From NCBI GenBank assembly GCA_965276005.1, contig OZ254962.1, positions 2,604,001 to 2,668,000 on the forward strand: DNA of 64,000 nt. Direction: 5' to 3'. This DNA is from G965232465 sp965276005 (lineage in GTDB: Bacteria > Pseudomonadota > Alphaproteobacteria > JAQWUY01). The translations under genes and the position numbers were made by a program. This document shows, piece by piece, positions 26,971 through 35,863 of the stretch. Under the pieces are notes generated by a model. The model did no database searches, was not told the origin of the DNA, and saw only the letters and a program-made list of their open reading frames with translations. Position 1 is the first letter of the stretch, and each line of letters opens with the position of its first letter.

Positions 26971-27702
26971 TTATAGTGTATTTTGCAACACATTACACAC
27001 CATATGTAAATCGTCTGGGGTATCGATGCCCAAAGGCACATCATCGACCACACACAGGGCGATTTTAAACCCTGCATCCATTGCCCGCAGTTGCTCCAAA
27101 CGGTGGGTGATTTCGTTTTGGCTAGGGGGCAGGCTGACAAACCGTTTTAACGCATCTGCCGTATAGCCATACAGTCCGATGTGGTGGTAAAACGGCGGAT
27201 CGCCCGTTGCTGTACGCAAAAAAGCGGTGGCGGTGGTGATGGGCGTACTGTCGGTAAAATCCCCATATGCTTTAACCACATTTGGGTTGTGTATGTCATC
27301 GGCGGTGATAATTTCTGCACAGGCGGTGGACATGTCAAAATCTCCCGTTTGCAGCACATCGGCTACCGCTTGAATAACCGATGGGGCAATGGTGGGAATA
27401 TCCCCTTGTACATTGATAACCGTATCGACACTGTCGCCCAGTTTTGTCAATGCCTGATATATACGATCCGTACCTGAGGGCACATCCGCATCGGTTAATA
27501 CCGCTATGCCCCCGTGTTGTACGACCGTATCATATATAATTTGGTCGCCACACGCCACCACCACTTCGCCGATGTTTGCCCGTTTTGCCTGCTGCATAAC
27601 CCGTATAATCATAGGCATACCCAAAATATCCGCTAACGGTTTGTTGGGGAATCGGCTTGCCTGCATACGGGCGGGAATAAAGATTTTGGTTTTTGTCGCC
27701 AT
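26971..27702 (-). CDS. kdsB: 3-deoxy-manno-octulosonate cytidylyltransferase
   Basis: 243 residues with the KdsB start IFIPARMQASRFPNKPLADI, VINVQGDIP near 96 and the ending GIDTPDDLHMV. It activates Kdo as CMP-Kdo for inner-core lipopolysaccharide; the user enzyme (waaA) is at 59829. The start at 27702 is the ATG that gives the family-typical N-terminus. Confidence 0.95.
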   Translation of the reverse strand: MATKTKIFIPARMQASRFPNKPLADILGMPMIIRVMQQAKRANIGEVVVACGDQIIYDTVVQHGGIAVLTDADVPSGTDRIYQALTKLGDSVDTVINVQGDIPTIAPSVIQAVADVLQTGDFDMSTACAEIITADDIHNPNVVKAYGDFTDSTPITTATAFLRTATGDPPFYHHIGLYGYTADALKRFVSLPPSQNEITHRLEQLRAMDAGFKIALCVVDDVPLGIDTPDDLHMVCNVLQNTL

Positions 27703-27765
27703 ACGGACACTGTATAGGTAAATATAAGATTTGTAAAGTCCGTAAAAATATATTATGCTAAGCCC

Positions 27766-28737
27766 ATGTTGGAACCGTTGTATATATACTTGTTTGTCGT
27801 TGCTGTGGCGTTGTTGTGGGATTCGTTGGTGCCTGATATACCGTTGTTGTGGTCTCAGATCCCGCACCCGGTTGTTGTGTTGGGGGGCATCATAACCGTT
27901 TTAGAAAAGGCTTTTTATCGACCGAAAAAGTTTGCAGGTGTGCTGTTTGGTCTGTGCGTTATAAGTATTTGGGGCGGCATTGGGGTCTTTGTCGAATATG
28001 TGATTTTTGCCTATACTGCATACGGTGTGGTTGTGAGTGTGTTTATTGTCTCTATAACCCTTGCCAGTAACGCTATGACCACAGCGGTAAAGCGGGTGAT
28101 GATTGCCATCGACAGGGACAATATGGCTTCTGCCCGTGTGTATACGGGGCGTATGTGCAGCCGTGACACCAGTGGCATGTCCGCATCCGATTGTGGGCGG
28201 ACGGCTATGGAGAGTATGGCAGAAAACCTCAGCGATGGGGTACTTGCCCCAGCGTTTTATTATGCGGTATTTGGCTTGGGGGGGTTGTTTGTGTACAAGG
28301 CGATTAATACTTTGGATTCGATGGTTGGGTACAAGTCAGATCGGTATATAAAATTCGGTTGGGCGTCCGCCCGTTTGGACGATGTGGCAAATTGGCTACC
28401 CGCTCGATTGAGTGCGGTGTGTATTCTCATTGCCACTATCACTTATGGCAAAACCCGCACCCAATCGGCTTTAGTGTGTATTCGTACATATGCCCATACC
28501 CACCCCAGCCCCAACGCTGGGTACCCAGAATCCGCTTTTGCGGGGGGCTTGCACATTGCTTTTGGGGGCAGGCGGTATTACCCGCATGTGGGGGAAGTGA
28601 CCCACTGGATAGGCGATAACAAACGGGACATTACGCCGCCTATTATGATGGCGGGTATTGGGCTGTTTAACCGCAGTATATATGTAGCGGTGGCGATTAT
28701 AGGGGTTGTTCTCACATATACCCTGCCGACCATATAG
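27766..28737 (+). CDS. cbiB: Adenosylcobinamide-phosphate synthase (CbiB/CobD)
   Basis: 323 residues, membrane protein with about five hydrophobic segments and the family motifs GRMCSRDTSGMSASDCGRTA and ESMAENLSDGVLAPAFYY (near 151-168), YKAINTLDSMVGYK. It attaches the aminopropanol (phosphate) arm to cobyric acid in cobalamin synthesis. It converges on cobQ, with 26 bases of overlap between the two coding ends. Confidence 0.93.
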   Translation: MLEPLYIYLFVVAVALLWDSLVPDIPLLWSQIPHPVVVLGGIITVLEKAFYRPKKFAGVLFGLCVISIWGGIGVFVEYVIFAYTAYGVVVSVFIVSITLASNAMTTAVKRVMIAIDRDNMASARVYTGRMCSRDTSGMSASDCGRTAMESMAENLSDGVLAPAFYYAVFGLGGLFVYKAINTLDSMVGYKSDRYIKFGWASARLDDVANWLPARLSAVCILIATITYGKTRTQSALVCIRTYAHTHPSPNAGYPESAFAGGLHIAFGGRRYYPHVGEVTHWIGDNKRDITPPIMMAGIGLFNRSIYVAVAIIGVVLTYTLPTI

Positions 28738-30199
28738 CCTCCATATCCAAATGGCTATGTAAATGTGTCGCCAGCGTATCCAGTGCCGTATGTAATGCCT
28801 CCCCATAGGCAAAATAAGGGGTATTACACCCCATGTAGCGGAGCATTTGGTGGCGAAAATTATCGCTGTGAAACAGTCCATGCACATAGGATCCCATGAC
28901 CCGTCCCCGTATGGCACCATCTTGTTGGGCGGTATCCATTAAGCAAAACGGGGGGTACGGATGGGTACTGTGTCCCATGTGTATTTCATATCCGGTAAAT
29001 TTTGTGCCGGTCTGTGTGTGGGTGGCAGACACCGCCCGTACGGTTTTTTGCGGCTGTAATACGGTGTGCATGTCCAGTAGCCCCAATCCGTTAATTGCCG
29101 CTTTGGCACTTTCCAAAGTGTGCGGGTCGGCGATGGTTGTACCCAACATTTGGTAGCCGCCACAGATACCTATGACCCACCCGCCGTTTTCAGCGTGCTG
29201 TATGATGGTTTTGTCCCACCCCATATCTCGCATATATTGCATATCAGACACGGTCGACTTCGACCCCATCAGCATAATCACATCGCAATCTTGCGGCAGA
29301 GATCGGGGGGCGGACACCACATCGACAACCACATTCGGGGTCTGTCGCAGCGGGTCGAGATCGTCAAAATTTGCCATCTTCAAGGTGCGAGGCACACATA
29401 TTTTAAACGGTTTTTTAGGGGCGGGGCACGGTGTGTGTGTATGACACAATTTGTCCAGCCCCATAGCGTCTTCGGCGGGCAAAATATGGGCGTTGTCGAA
29501 CCAGGGCAACACGCCAAAACACTGCCATCCCGTATGGCTGTGGATAATATCGATAGCGTCTTGATACAATGCTATATCACCCCGAAATTTGTTGATAATG
29601 TAGCCTTTAATGCGGGTGCGTTCGGACTCGCTGAGTACCGCATGGGTGCCGACCACTTGAGCGATGGATCCGCCCCGGTCGATGTCTGCCAGCAAAATCA
29701 CCGGCACATCGGCGGCTTCTGCAAACCCCATGTTGGCAATATCGCCGGCTCGCAAGTTGACTTCGGCGGGGCTGCCCGCCCCTTCGATGACTATGGCATC
29801 GTATGCGTGCTGTATTTTAGAAAAACTGTCCATCACCGCCGCTAGCAGTTCAGGTTTTAAAGTGCGAAAGTATTGTGCACTGGCGGTGCCGTATGGTTTG
29901 CCGTGTACGATGACTTGCGACCCGTATTGGGATTGGGGTTTTAACAACACGGGATTCATATGTACAGACGGGGATATGTGCGATGCCACCGCCTGTGTCA
30001 TCTGAGCTCGTCCTATTTCCCCATATGCCCCCGACTCCGTGCGGGCAACCCCCGCATTGTTCGACATGTTTTGCGGTTTAAAAGGGCACACTTTATGCCC
30101 CATACTGTAATACGCTCGACACAATCCAGCAACCAGTAAGGACTTGCCCACATCCGATCCAGTTCCCTGTATCATAATACGATTTTTGCGGTGTTTCAT
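28712..30199 (-). CDS. cobQ: Cobyric acid synthase
   Basis: About 495 residues. N-terminal P-loop amidoligase part (MIQGTGSDVGKSLLVAGLCR) and NMSNNAGVARTESG, VIEGAGSPAEVNLR; C-terminal glutaminase domain with the nucleophile in IGICGGYQMLG and His in SYVHGLF. It amidates four side chains of adenosylcobyrinic diamide. The start is 30199 (MKHRKNR...); 30217 and 30175 are also in frame and no strong ribosome site decides. No other cobalamin genes are in the window. Confidence 0.93.
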   Translation of the reverse strand: MKHRKNRIMIQGTGSDVGKSLLVAGLCRAYYSMGHKVCPFKPQNMSNNAGVARTESGAYGEIGRAQMTQAVASHISPSVHMNPVLLKPQSQYGSQVIVHGKPYGTASAQYFRTLKPELLAAVMDSFSKIQHAYDAIVIEGAGSPAEVNLRAGDIANMGFAEAADVPVILLADIDRGGSIAQVVGTHAVLSESERTRIKGYIINKFRGDIALYQDAIDIIHSHTGWQCFGVLPWFDNAHILPAEDAMGLDKLCHTHTPCPAPKKPFKICVPRTLKMANFDDLDPLRQTPNVVVDVVSAPRSLPQDCDVIMLMGSKSTVSDMQYMRDMGWDKTIIQHAENGGWVIGICGGYQMLGTTIADPHTLESAKAAINGLGLLDMHTVLQPQKTVRAVSATHTQTGTKFTGYEIHMGHSTHPYPPFCLMDTAQQDGAIRGRVMGSYVHGLFHSDNFRHQMLRYMGCNTPYFAYGEALHTALDTLATHLHSHLDMEAIWSAGYM

Positions 30200-30324
30200 A
30201 ATAAGCCATACTATCATAAAAAAAATATTTAGGCTTTTTTTAAAAATATGGTATATTTGCCGTTATATGAGATGTATAAACATCACATATGATAACCCAC
30301 GCAAGAATTTACGGAAAACCCACT

Positions 30325-31488
30325 ATGATTAAACCCTATATCGAACGCTACATCAGTTTGGAAACTTTGGCGGGCTTGTTGTTGATTGGCACTATGGTTG
30401 TGGCTTTGATATTTGCCAATGTGCCGTTTTTGCAGCCGTTGTATGACTATATTCAGCATATGTATGTGGGGATTGTTTTGGGACCGATCGAGTTTAAAAA
30501 ATCGTTTTTACATTGGGTAAATGATGGGCTGATGGCGTTCTTTTTCTTTTTGATTAGTCTGGAAATCAAACGGGAAGTGCTGGAGGGGGAATTGTCGAAT
30601 ATGGACAAAGCCATGTTGCCGGTGTTGGGGGCGATGGGCGGTATGGTTGCACCGATTGCGGTGTTTTTGCTGTTTAACATAAACGATACAACAACCCGTG
30701 CTGGCTGGGCGATTCCTGCGGCGACCGATATAGCCTTTGCTTTGGGGATATTGACTTTACTGGGCAAGCGGGCACCGATCAGCTTAAAAGTGTTCTTAAC
30801 CACTTTGGCGGTGGTCGATGATTTGGGGGCGATTTTGATACTAGCCCTGTTTTATTCCGGCAATTTACAACAACAGTATATAGTATTTGCGTTTATGGTT
30901 ATTTTTGTTATGGTGCTGTTGCTGTGGATTCACAAAACCCCTGTGAGTTTGATAGTTGCACTAGGTATACTGTTGTGGTTTATGTTGTTAAAAAGCGGTA
31001 TACATGCGACTTTGGCGGGGGTTATTACCGCCTTGTTTATTCCTATGTACAGTAACGGTCACATCAAAAAGCCCCTTGAACATTTTGAACATGCGTTACA
31101 TGGGTGGGTGACCTTTTTGATTATCCCTATATTTGCGTTTGTCAACGCTGGGGTGGTGATACCTATTAACAATCTGGACATATCCCCATTGATGTTAGGG
31201 ATTGGGTTGGGCTTGATTGCAGGCAAACAAATAGGCGTATTCGGCATATGTTACGGGGCAATTAAATTGGGCATAGCCAAATTGCCCAGCGGCGTAAATA
31301 TGGTACAGCTGTACGGGGTATCGGTGCTGTGCGGGGTAGGGTTTACCATGTCGCTATTTATAGGCAGTATTCCTTTTGCCGACACCCAATACATGGATGC
31401 GATTCGCATCAGCGTCATCGGGGCATCGTTCATATCCGCCATATGGGGGGCGTTGGTGCTGGTCATAGCCCACAAAGAAAACCCTTGA
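30325..31488 (+). CDS. nhaA: Na+/H+ antiporter NhaA
   Basis: 387 residues with about twelve membrane segments. NhaA landmarks: FLISLEIKRE near 80, IPAATDIAFALGIL near 130 and the cation-binding Asp pair in VVDDLGAILILALFYS near 160. It exports Na+ in exchange for protons. The ATG at 30325 gives the family N-terminus and has ACGGAAAA upstream. It is divergent from cobQ and followed by the initiator tRNA. Confidence 0.95.
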   Translation: MIKPYIERYISLETLAGLLLIGTMVVALIFANVPFLQPLYDYIQHMYVGIVLGPIEFKKSFLHWVNDGLMAFFFFLISLEIKREVLEGELSNMDKAMLPVLGAMGGMVAPIAVFLLFNINDTTTRAGWAIPAATDIAFALGILTLLGKRAPISLKVFLTTLAVVDDLGAILILALFYSGNLQQQYIVFAFMVIFVMVLLLWIHKTPVSLIVALGILLWFMLLKSGIHATLAGVITALFIPMYSNGHIKKPLEHFEHALHGWVTFLIIPIFAFVNAGVVIPINNLDISPLMLGIGLGLIAGKQIGVFGICYGAIKLGIAKLPSGVNMVQLYGVSVLCGVGFTMSLFIGSIPFADTQYMDAIRISVIGASFISAIWGALVLVIAHKENP

Positions 31489-31524
31489 CACAACCAAACA
31501 ACAGCTATATAGTGCGAAAACTGC

Positions 31525-31601
<77 letters not shown>

Positions 31602-31608
31602 TCGTGTG

Positions 31609-31636
31609 AAAAGCCATAAAGTATTTTATGGCTTTT
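31609..31636 (+). terminator. Terminator after the initiator tRNA
   Basis: Perfect 12-base arms AAAAGCCATAAA (31609-31620) and TTTATGGCTTTT (31625-31636) with loop GTAT. It ends the tRNA transcript and, being symmetric, may also stop leftward transcripts from mcrC. Confidence 0.7.
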
Positions 31637-31642
31637 GTGGTT

Positions 31643-32938
31643 TTATAAGGTTTTTTCGATTTTTTCGGTGATTTTTTCGGCTATGTCTTTGGGGGCTTCG
31701 TTTAAATCGGTAAGGTGGGTTTTAAGTGTGTATTTGGCGTTGTCGGTTTTGGTACACCCATGTTCGAATGTGTGGGGATCTGTATCCGCTTGAGTTGCGT
31801 TATAGCTTTTTGGATATAGCAATATAACATCTGCATCATACGCTTGGCTGTATGCGAACATTTGGTATGCGTCCCTTTGATTGATACCCTGTTTATAGCG
31901 TTTCCATTTGGTGTCGAGAACGGTTTTTTTGTTTGTTTCTTTGTGTGTCATAACAATATCGGGTTTTAATGTGAAATTTTTATCCGTTGTTAAGTGTTTA
32001 TCTGTACTTTGTGTTTTAACTTCATAGGCGTTTTTATACTTTTCTAAGCAACAAGCAATATATTTTTCATACACAATCTCCATAGGAAACAGCACTGCAG
32101 GTATTTCTTGTTTGCCCTGTGTCATAAACGGTTGTATGCCATTTAGGATAATTTTTACCAGCGGTTTTATATCGTTATAATGTTGGTAATAGGGATTTTC
32201 CCGCCATTGGTGTAAATCGTCTGTGCGGCGTATTTTGTCGATACCATCAAACATATGACAATATCGAATGGCTTTTCGTTTGTTGTCCGGGTGTCGACTG
32301 CGCTTTACACATACCCACAAAGCAGAATGCAACGCCCGATTCTCGATACAATTGGGCGTATAGTCCTCATATTCAATAAAAGTACGATGTTGCAAAGCGG
32401 CATTGTGTAAAATATGCTGGCTAAATAAAATCTTACCCTTAACAAAGGTACTATTTTCCTGTTTAAGAACATAATTTTGCTTAATACCCTTTTTGACCAC
32501 ATCGTCCATAAGCCGTAAAAACCACCAAATAATATATTCCATAAGCGTATTTCTATCGTCTAGAAACTGGCTTTTTTCAGATATACGGGGCGTAAGTGTA
32601 TGGACAATCATTTCGATAAGTTTTTGTTTTTCGTATTCGTCATTAGGCACAATCTGCACCTTAGGCAAAATTTCCATAAACACCTTAGACGGTAACCACA
32701 CCATACCCACATAATTTTGAATCCGTAATTTTTTGGCACTAACCCAACGCACAATTTTAGGCGGATCTTTGGTTTCGTTTTCTTCGTAATATTCTTTGAG
32801 TAAAAGGTTGGCGGGATTGTCAAGTTTTGCTAGAAATTTAAAGTCTTTTGGTGAAATTTTGTTTGCACCCTTGGTTTCGGATACTTTTTTATCCAATGTT
32901 AAAGAGTCATCTTCCCGAACATTTATAGTGTTTGTCAT
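31643..32938 (-). CDS. mcrC: McrC-type restriction nuclease subunit
   Basis: 431 residues. The central RIQNYVGMVWLP...MEILPKV segment (about 72-93) is typical of McrC, and the C-terminal PD-(D/E)xK nuclease core is visible as KPDIVM (325-330) and VLDTKWK (340-346). McrC cuts DNA when activated by the McrB motor. AT-rich with codon use unlike flanking housekeeping genes. Its ATG overlaps the stop of a 22-codon ORF (ATGA), which itself overlaps mcrB. Confidence 0.88.
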   Translation of the reverse strand: MTNTINVREDDSLTLDKKVSETKGANKISPKDFKFLAKLDNPANLLLKEYYEENETKDPPKIVRWVSAKKLRIQNYVGMVWLPSKVFMEILPKVQIVPNDEYEKQKLIEMIVHTLTPRISEKSQFLDDRNTLMEYIIWWFLRLMDDVVKKGIKQNYVLKQENSTFVKGKILFSQHILHNAALQHRTFIEYEDYTPNCIENRALHSALWVCVKRSRHPDNKRKAIRYCHMFDGIDKIRRTDDLHQWRENPYYQHYNDIKPLVKIILNGIQPFMTQGKQEIPAVLFPMEIVYEKYIACCLEKYKNAYEVKTQSTDKHLTTDKNFTLKPDIVMTHKETNKKTVLDTKWKRYKQGINQRDAYQMFAYSQAYDADVILLYPKSYNATQADTDPHTFEHGCTKTDNAKYTLKTHLTDLNEAPKDIAEKITEKIEKTL

Positions 32939-33003
32939 TGTTTTTTTAATTCAATCAACCCGTTGGTTTCAACATACTCAAAGACTGCTTTTATTTCTTT
33001 CAT
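32935..33003 (-). CDS. 22-residue ORF coupled between mcrB and mcrC
   Basis: ATG at 33003 overlaps the mcrB stop as ATGA, and its own TGA (32937-32935) overlaps the mcrC ATG as ATGA. The product begins MKEIKAVFEYVETNGLIEL and ends in Lys-Lys-Gln. Near its end is a run of seven A; a -1 slip there would continue into the mcrC frame and give an McrC with 22 extra residues. The mcrC product looks complete without it. It may be a real microprotein, a translational relay or a frameshift device. Confidence 0.45.
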   Translation of the reverse strand: MKEIKAVFEYVETNGLIELKKQ

Positions 33004-34889
33004 TCTGTTTCTGTTTTCTGTTGTGTTATTTTTATGATTTCTCCTGCAATTATTTTAAAAGCAGGTGATTCACTATCCTTGTGTCTTTTTAACAAATCTT
33101 TTATTGTCTCTTCATTATCAAAAAGAATTTTACTCATTTTTTCCCAATCGTCAAAAGTGTATTCTTGTAATAAGGGGATAACTTTGTATGCTAGGGCATC
33201 GTTTACATCTTGTTCGTCTTTGCATGCCATAAAGAATGCATGCCCTATGTGGTGGGAGCGTTCGAACCCCTGTTTTTCTACATTTTTGTTTATGTTTTTT
33301 AGTAGTTTCCGTACATTGATACCTTTTATATTTTTGTTTAATAATTTATAATCAGGCATCATTTCTATGAAAGTGAATCGCCGCCGTAGGGCGGTATCTA
33401 GGGCGGTCAAAGATTTATCGGCGGTGTTCATGGTGCCGATTATGTGTACATTATTCGGTACAGTAAAGGAATTCCCCGAATAGGGCAATGTCACTGATAT
33501 TTCTTCGTCATTGCCCGCCCGTTTATTATCTTCGATCAGGGTTATCAATTCCCCAAAAATCTTAGGAATATTGCCCCGATTGATTTCGTCAATAATCATA
33601 AAGTAGGGTTTATTTTGATTGTCTTCTTTTTTTGCTAAATCGCATAATTCTTTGAATATGCCATCATGGTAATCATACGATATTTGCCCGCTAGTTGCAT
33701 TTTCCTTTTGTATTACAGGACGAATCCCCTCGATAAATTCCTCATACCCATACGCAGGATGAAAAGTTGTAAAGACTAGGGTGTAATCTGCACATTCTAT
33801 ACCGTTTTTTGTCTCTTTTTTTTGTAAATCTTTTATAGGGGCAACAGACTGATTGTTGTATATATCTAACGCACGGATTTTATTTACTTCTATTTTTATA
33901 CTGTATGTTTTACCTGTACCCGGTGGTCCATATAATATTTGATTCAATAGGCGATTGCGTTTTTTCTTGGCATTTTCTATTTGAGTATTACCACTAGGGT
34001 TCGATTTTTCCTGTTTTAATTGTAAAAATTCTGCCAATCCAGTAATTTTGTTGCAGGCTTCTTTTATTATATCATTGCCATTAACATCTGAATTACTATT
34101 TTTTCCTACAGAGCGTATTATTTGCTGATTACCAACACCATTGTATTTAAATCCATTTCCAAAAGGTGTAAACCAATTAACATCTACACCATGCGTATTT
34201 AGATTTTTGTAAAACTTATGCTCACTTGTTGCTATACCGATGCATCTTACGGTATTTTGCTTCGCTACCATAATCAAAACATCGCCTATTTTAATACTTT
34301 CTGCCATTGGTCTAGTCCTGCCTCCATAGTGCCAATTTTTAGTTTCGTTTATCATACTTTCCGCTTCGCTTTGTTTTGTTGGACCATACGGATATGGATT
34401 GACTAGGTAAATATTTTCAAAATTTGGTTGTATTTCATTTGTCACTTCTGAATTATTTTCACTGTTACGCAACTGATAATATACATCCTTGATTTCACAT
34501 TCCCTAAATATTTTTAACATGTCTTTTTCAATGGTCCAGGATGTGCTTGTTGGATATGCAAATAATTTATCTTCAATAATTTTTACTCGATTCACTTCTC
34601 TTCCTGCACTATTTACTATCATTTTTGGAATTTTGTCTTCATTGCCTAGCCACTCTAATGTATCGACATTTTCCATAAAACACTTATTACTATCATAAAA
34701 ATGTTCAAAAATTTTTCCGATTGCACTCCTTTTACCTGTCCATCCATCTACTTGAATCGGTTGAGAATTTTCACCTATTTTTATGAATTCGGGTTTACAG
34801 CCTTTTTTATATTGCTTGGTTTTTCTATATGGAGTATCCCATTTAATCCATGACCGATTATCTTGTGCTGTATTGATATCATCACTCAT
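33000..34889 (-). CDS. mcrB: McrB-type AAA+ GTPase of a modification-dependent restriction system
   Basis: 629 residues. Residues 1-150 are an unrecognised N-terminal domain. Residues about 158-262 (YLVNPYPYG, GGRTRPMAESIKIGDVLIMVA, CIGIAT) resemble an EVE/PUA-like modified-base reader; this is inferred. The AAA+ motor has Walker A GPPGTGKT (321-328), Walker B MIIDEINRGN (431-440) and the McrB signature MNTADKS (487-493). It would recognise modified DNA, translocate and activate McrC. AT-rich and next to a tRNA gene: probably horizontally acquired. Confidence 0.9.
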   Translation of the reverse strand: MSDDINTAQDNRSWIKWDTPYRKTKQYKKGCKPEFIKIGENSQPIQVDGWTGKRSAIGKIFEHFYDSNKCFMENVDTLEWLGNEDKIPKMIVNSAGREVNRVKIIEDKLFAYPTSTSWTIEKDMLKIFRECEIKDVYYQLRNSENNSEVTNEIQPNFENIYLVNPYPYGPTKQSEAESMINETKNWHYGGRTRPMAESIKIGDVLIMVAKQNTVRCIGIATSEHKFYKNLNTHGVDVNWFTPFGNGFKYNGVGNQQIIRSVGKNSNSDVNGNDIIKEACNKITGLAEFLQLKQEKSNPSGNTQIENAKKKRNRLLNQILYGPPGTGKTYSIKIEVNKIRALDIYNNQSVAPIKDLQKKETKNGIECADYTLVFTTFHPAYGYEEFIEGIRPVIQKENATSGQISYDYHDGIFKELCDLAKKEDNQNKPYFMIIDEINRGNIPKIFGELITLIEDNKRAGNDEEISVTLPYSGNSFTVPNNVHIIGTMNTADKSLTALDTALRRRFTFIEMMPDYKLLNKNIKGINVRKLLKNINKNVEKQGFERSHHIGHAFFMACKDEQDVNDALAYKVIPLLQEYTFDDWEKMSKILFDNEETIKDLLKRHKDSESPAFKIIAGEIIKITQQKTETE

Positions 34890-34983
34890 AACTCTATTTC
34901 TCCTTTGGTTAATTCGGGAATTGTGTATTTAAATTCTTTTAAACGAATCACTTATAAATGATAACACAACCATAAACATTAAG

Positions 34984-35424
34984 TCAAGATGTTTTTATCA
35001 AATTGCGGACGGCTTCGAAGCCGGCTTCGTATATGGTGGTGGCGACTGTTTCGGCTAGAGGGGTTTGTTGTCCGTTGGGGGTTTCGAATGTCGATTGCCA
35101 TACCCAGAAGGTGTGGTTTTGGTCTGTTACGGGGTATAATGTTACCGTTGCTATATAGTGAAATAGGGGTATATCGCTGTCGACGATGGTGTAGGTGTAT
35201 GTGTGGTGTTTATGGCATAGGTGTAGGAGCTGTTCCCTTACTTTTTGCTGGTTGGTTAGGCTAAAGTTGCGTACGGCTCCTATTTGGTTGGGATTTTTTT
35301 GCTGTTCTATGGTACTGGTAGCGATAGCGGGGTGCCATTGGGCGTGGGCGTTAAAGTCGCAAATGACCCGCCATACGGTGTCGATGGGGGCTGTAATAAC
35401 GGTGCTGCGATATATGTTTACCAT
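34984..35424 (-). CDS. SRPBCC (START-like) protein, copy 1
   Basis: 146 residues, single SRPBCC/polyketide-cyclase-like domain with the pattern TAPIDTVWRVICDFNAHAQW HPAI at the N-terminus, AVRNFSL in the middle and a C-terminal helix ending AVRNLIKTS. Such domains hold a hydrophobic ligand in a helix-grip fold. It is a diverged paralogue of the next gene 10 bases away and the last gene of the nine-gene leftward operon. No ligand can be assigned. Confidence 0.78.
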   Translation of the reverse strand: MVNIYRSTVITAPIDTVWRVICDFNAHAQWHPAIATSTIEQQKNPNQIGAVRNFSLTNQQKVREQLLHLCHKHHTYTYTIVDSDIPLFHYIATVTLYPVTDQNHTFWVWQSTFETPNGQQTPLAETVATTIYEAGFEAVRNLIKTS

Positions 35425-35434
35425 GCCTATATGC

Positions 35435-35863
35435 CTACATTTGTTTTAAGTTGTCCAGACCTACTTTAAACACATGGTTTGCTATTAAGTCTGTCAAATG
35501 CTGTTCGTCTTGCTCTTTACAATCAAAGGTTGCCGACCATTCGGCAAATGTGTGGTTGCCATCGGTGATCGGGTGTAGTTTAAGCTCGGCATAATAATCG
35601 CTTAACGGCATGGGGGATTCGATAATGTCGTAGGCTATGGTATAGTCATAATCGGACAAGGTCAGCAAAGTTTCCCGTACCTTGCCCCCGTCTGTTAAAG
35701 TCAGCGAACGGATGGCACCCACTTGGTCGCCGGCGTGGTTGTGTTCCATACGGCTATCCCGTAAAGCGGGGTGCCATGATGCAATAGTGCCAAAATCCCG
35801 AATAATCCCCCATACCACCGATGCGGGATTGGTAATAACTGTCGAATAATATGCTTTTGTCAT
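35435..35863 (-). CDS. SRPBCC (START-like) protein, copy 2
   Basis: 142 residues with the same layout as copy 1: ITNPASVVWGIIRDFGTIAS near the N-terminus, WHPALRDSR, GAIRSLTLTDGGKVRETL and a C-terminal helix FKVGLDNLKQM. The ATG overlaps the stop of the SPFH gene by 4 bases, so the proteins are made together. The doubling beside a flotillin-like protein suggests a lipid- or small-molecule-binding role at the membrane; this is inference. Confidence 0.78.
   Translation of the reverse strand: MTKAYYSTVITNPASVVWGIIRDFGTIASWHPALRDSRMEHNHAGDQVGAIRSLTLTDGGKVRETLLTLSDYDYTIAYDIIESPMPLSDYYAELKLHPITDGNHTFAEWSATFDCKEQDEQHLTDLIANHVFKVGLDNLKQM

Noticed and set aside
29120..29845. 241-codon plus-strand frame inside cobQ
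   Set aside because: Lies opposite a well-supported cobQ; low complexity His/Gly-rich translation, no domain.
32936..33003. Mini-ORF as the true N-terminus of McrC broken by a sequencing error
   Set aside because: The mcrC product from 32938 already looks complete at its N-terminus, and the exact ATGA overlap favours a real start there; not fully excluded.
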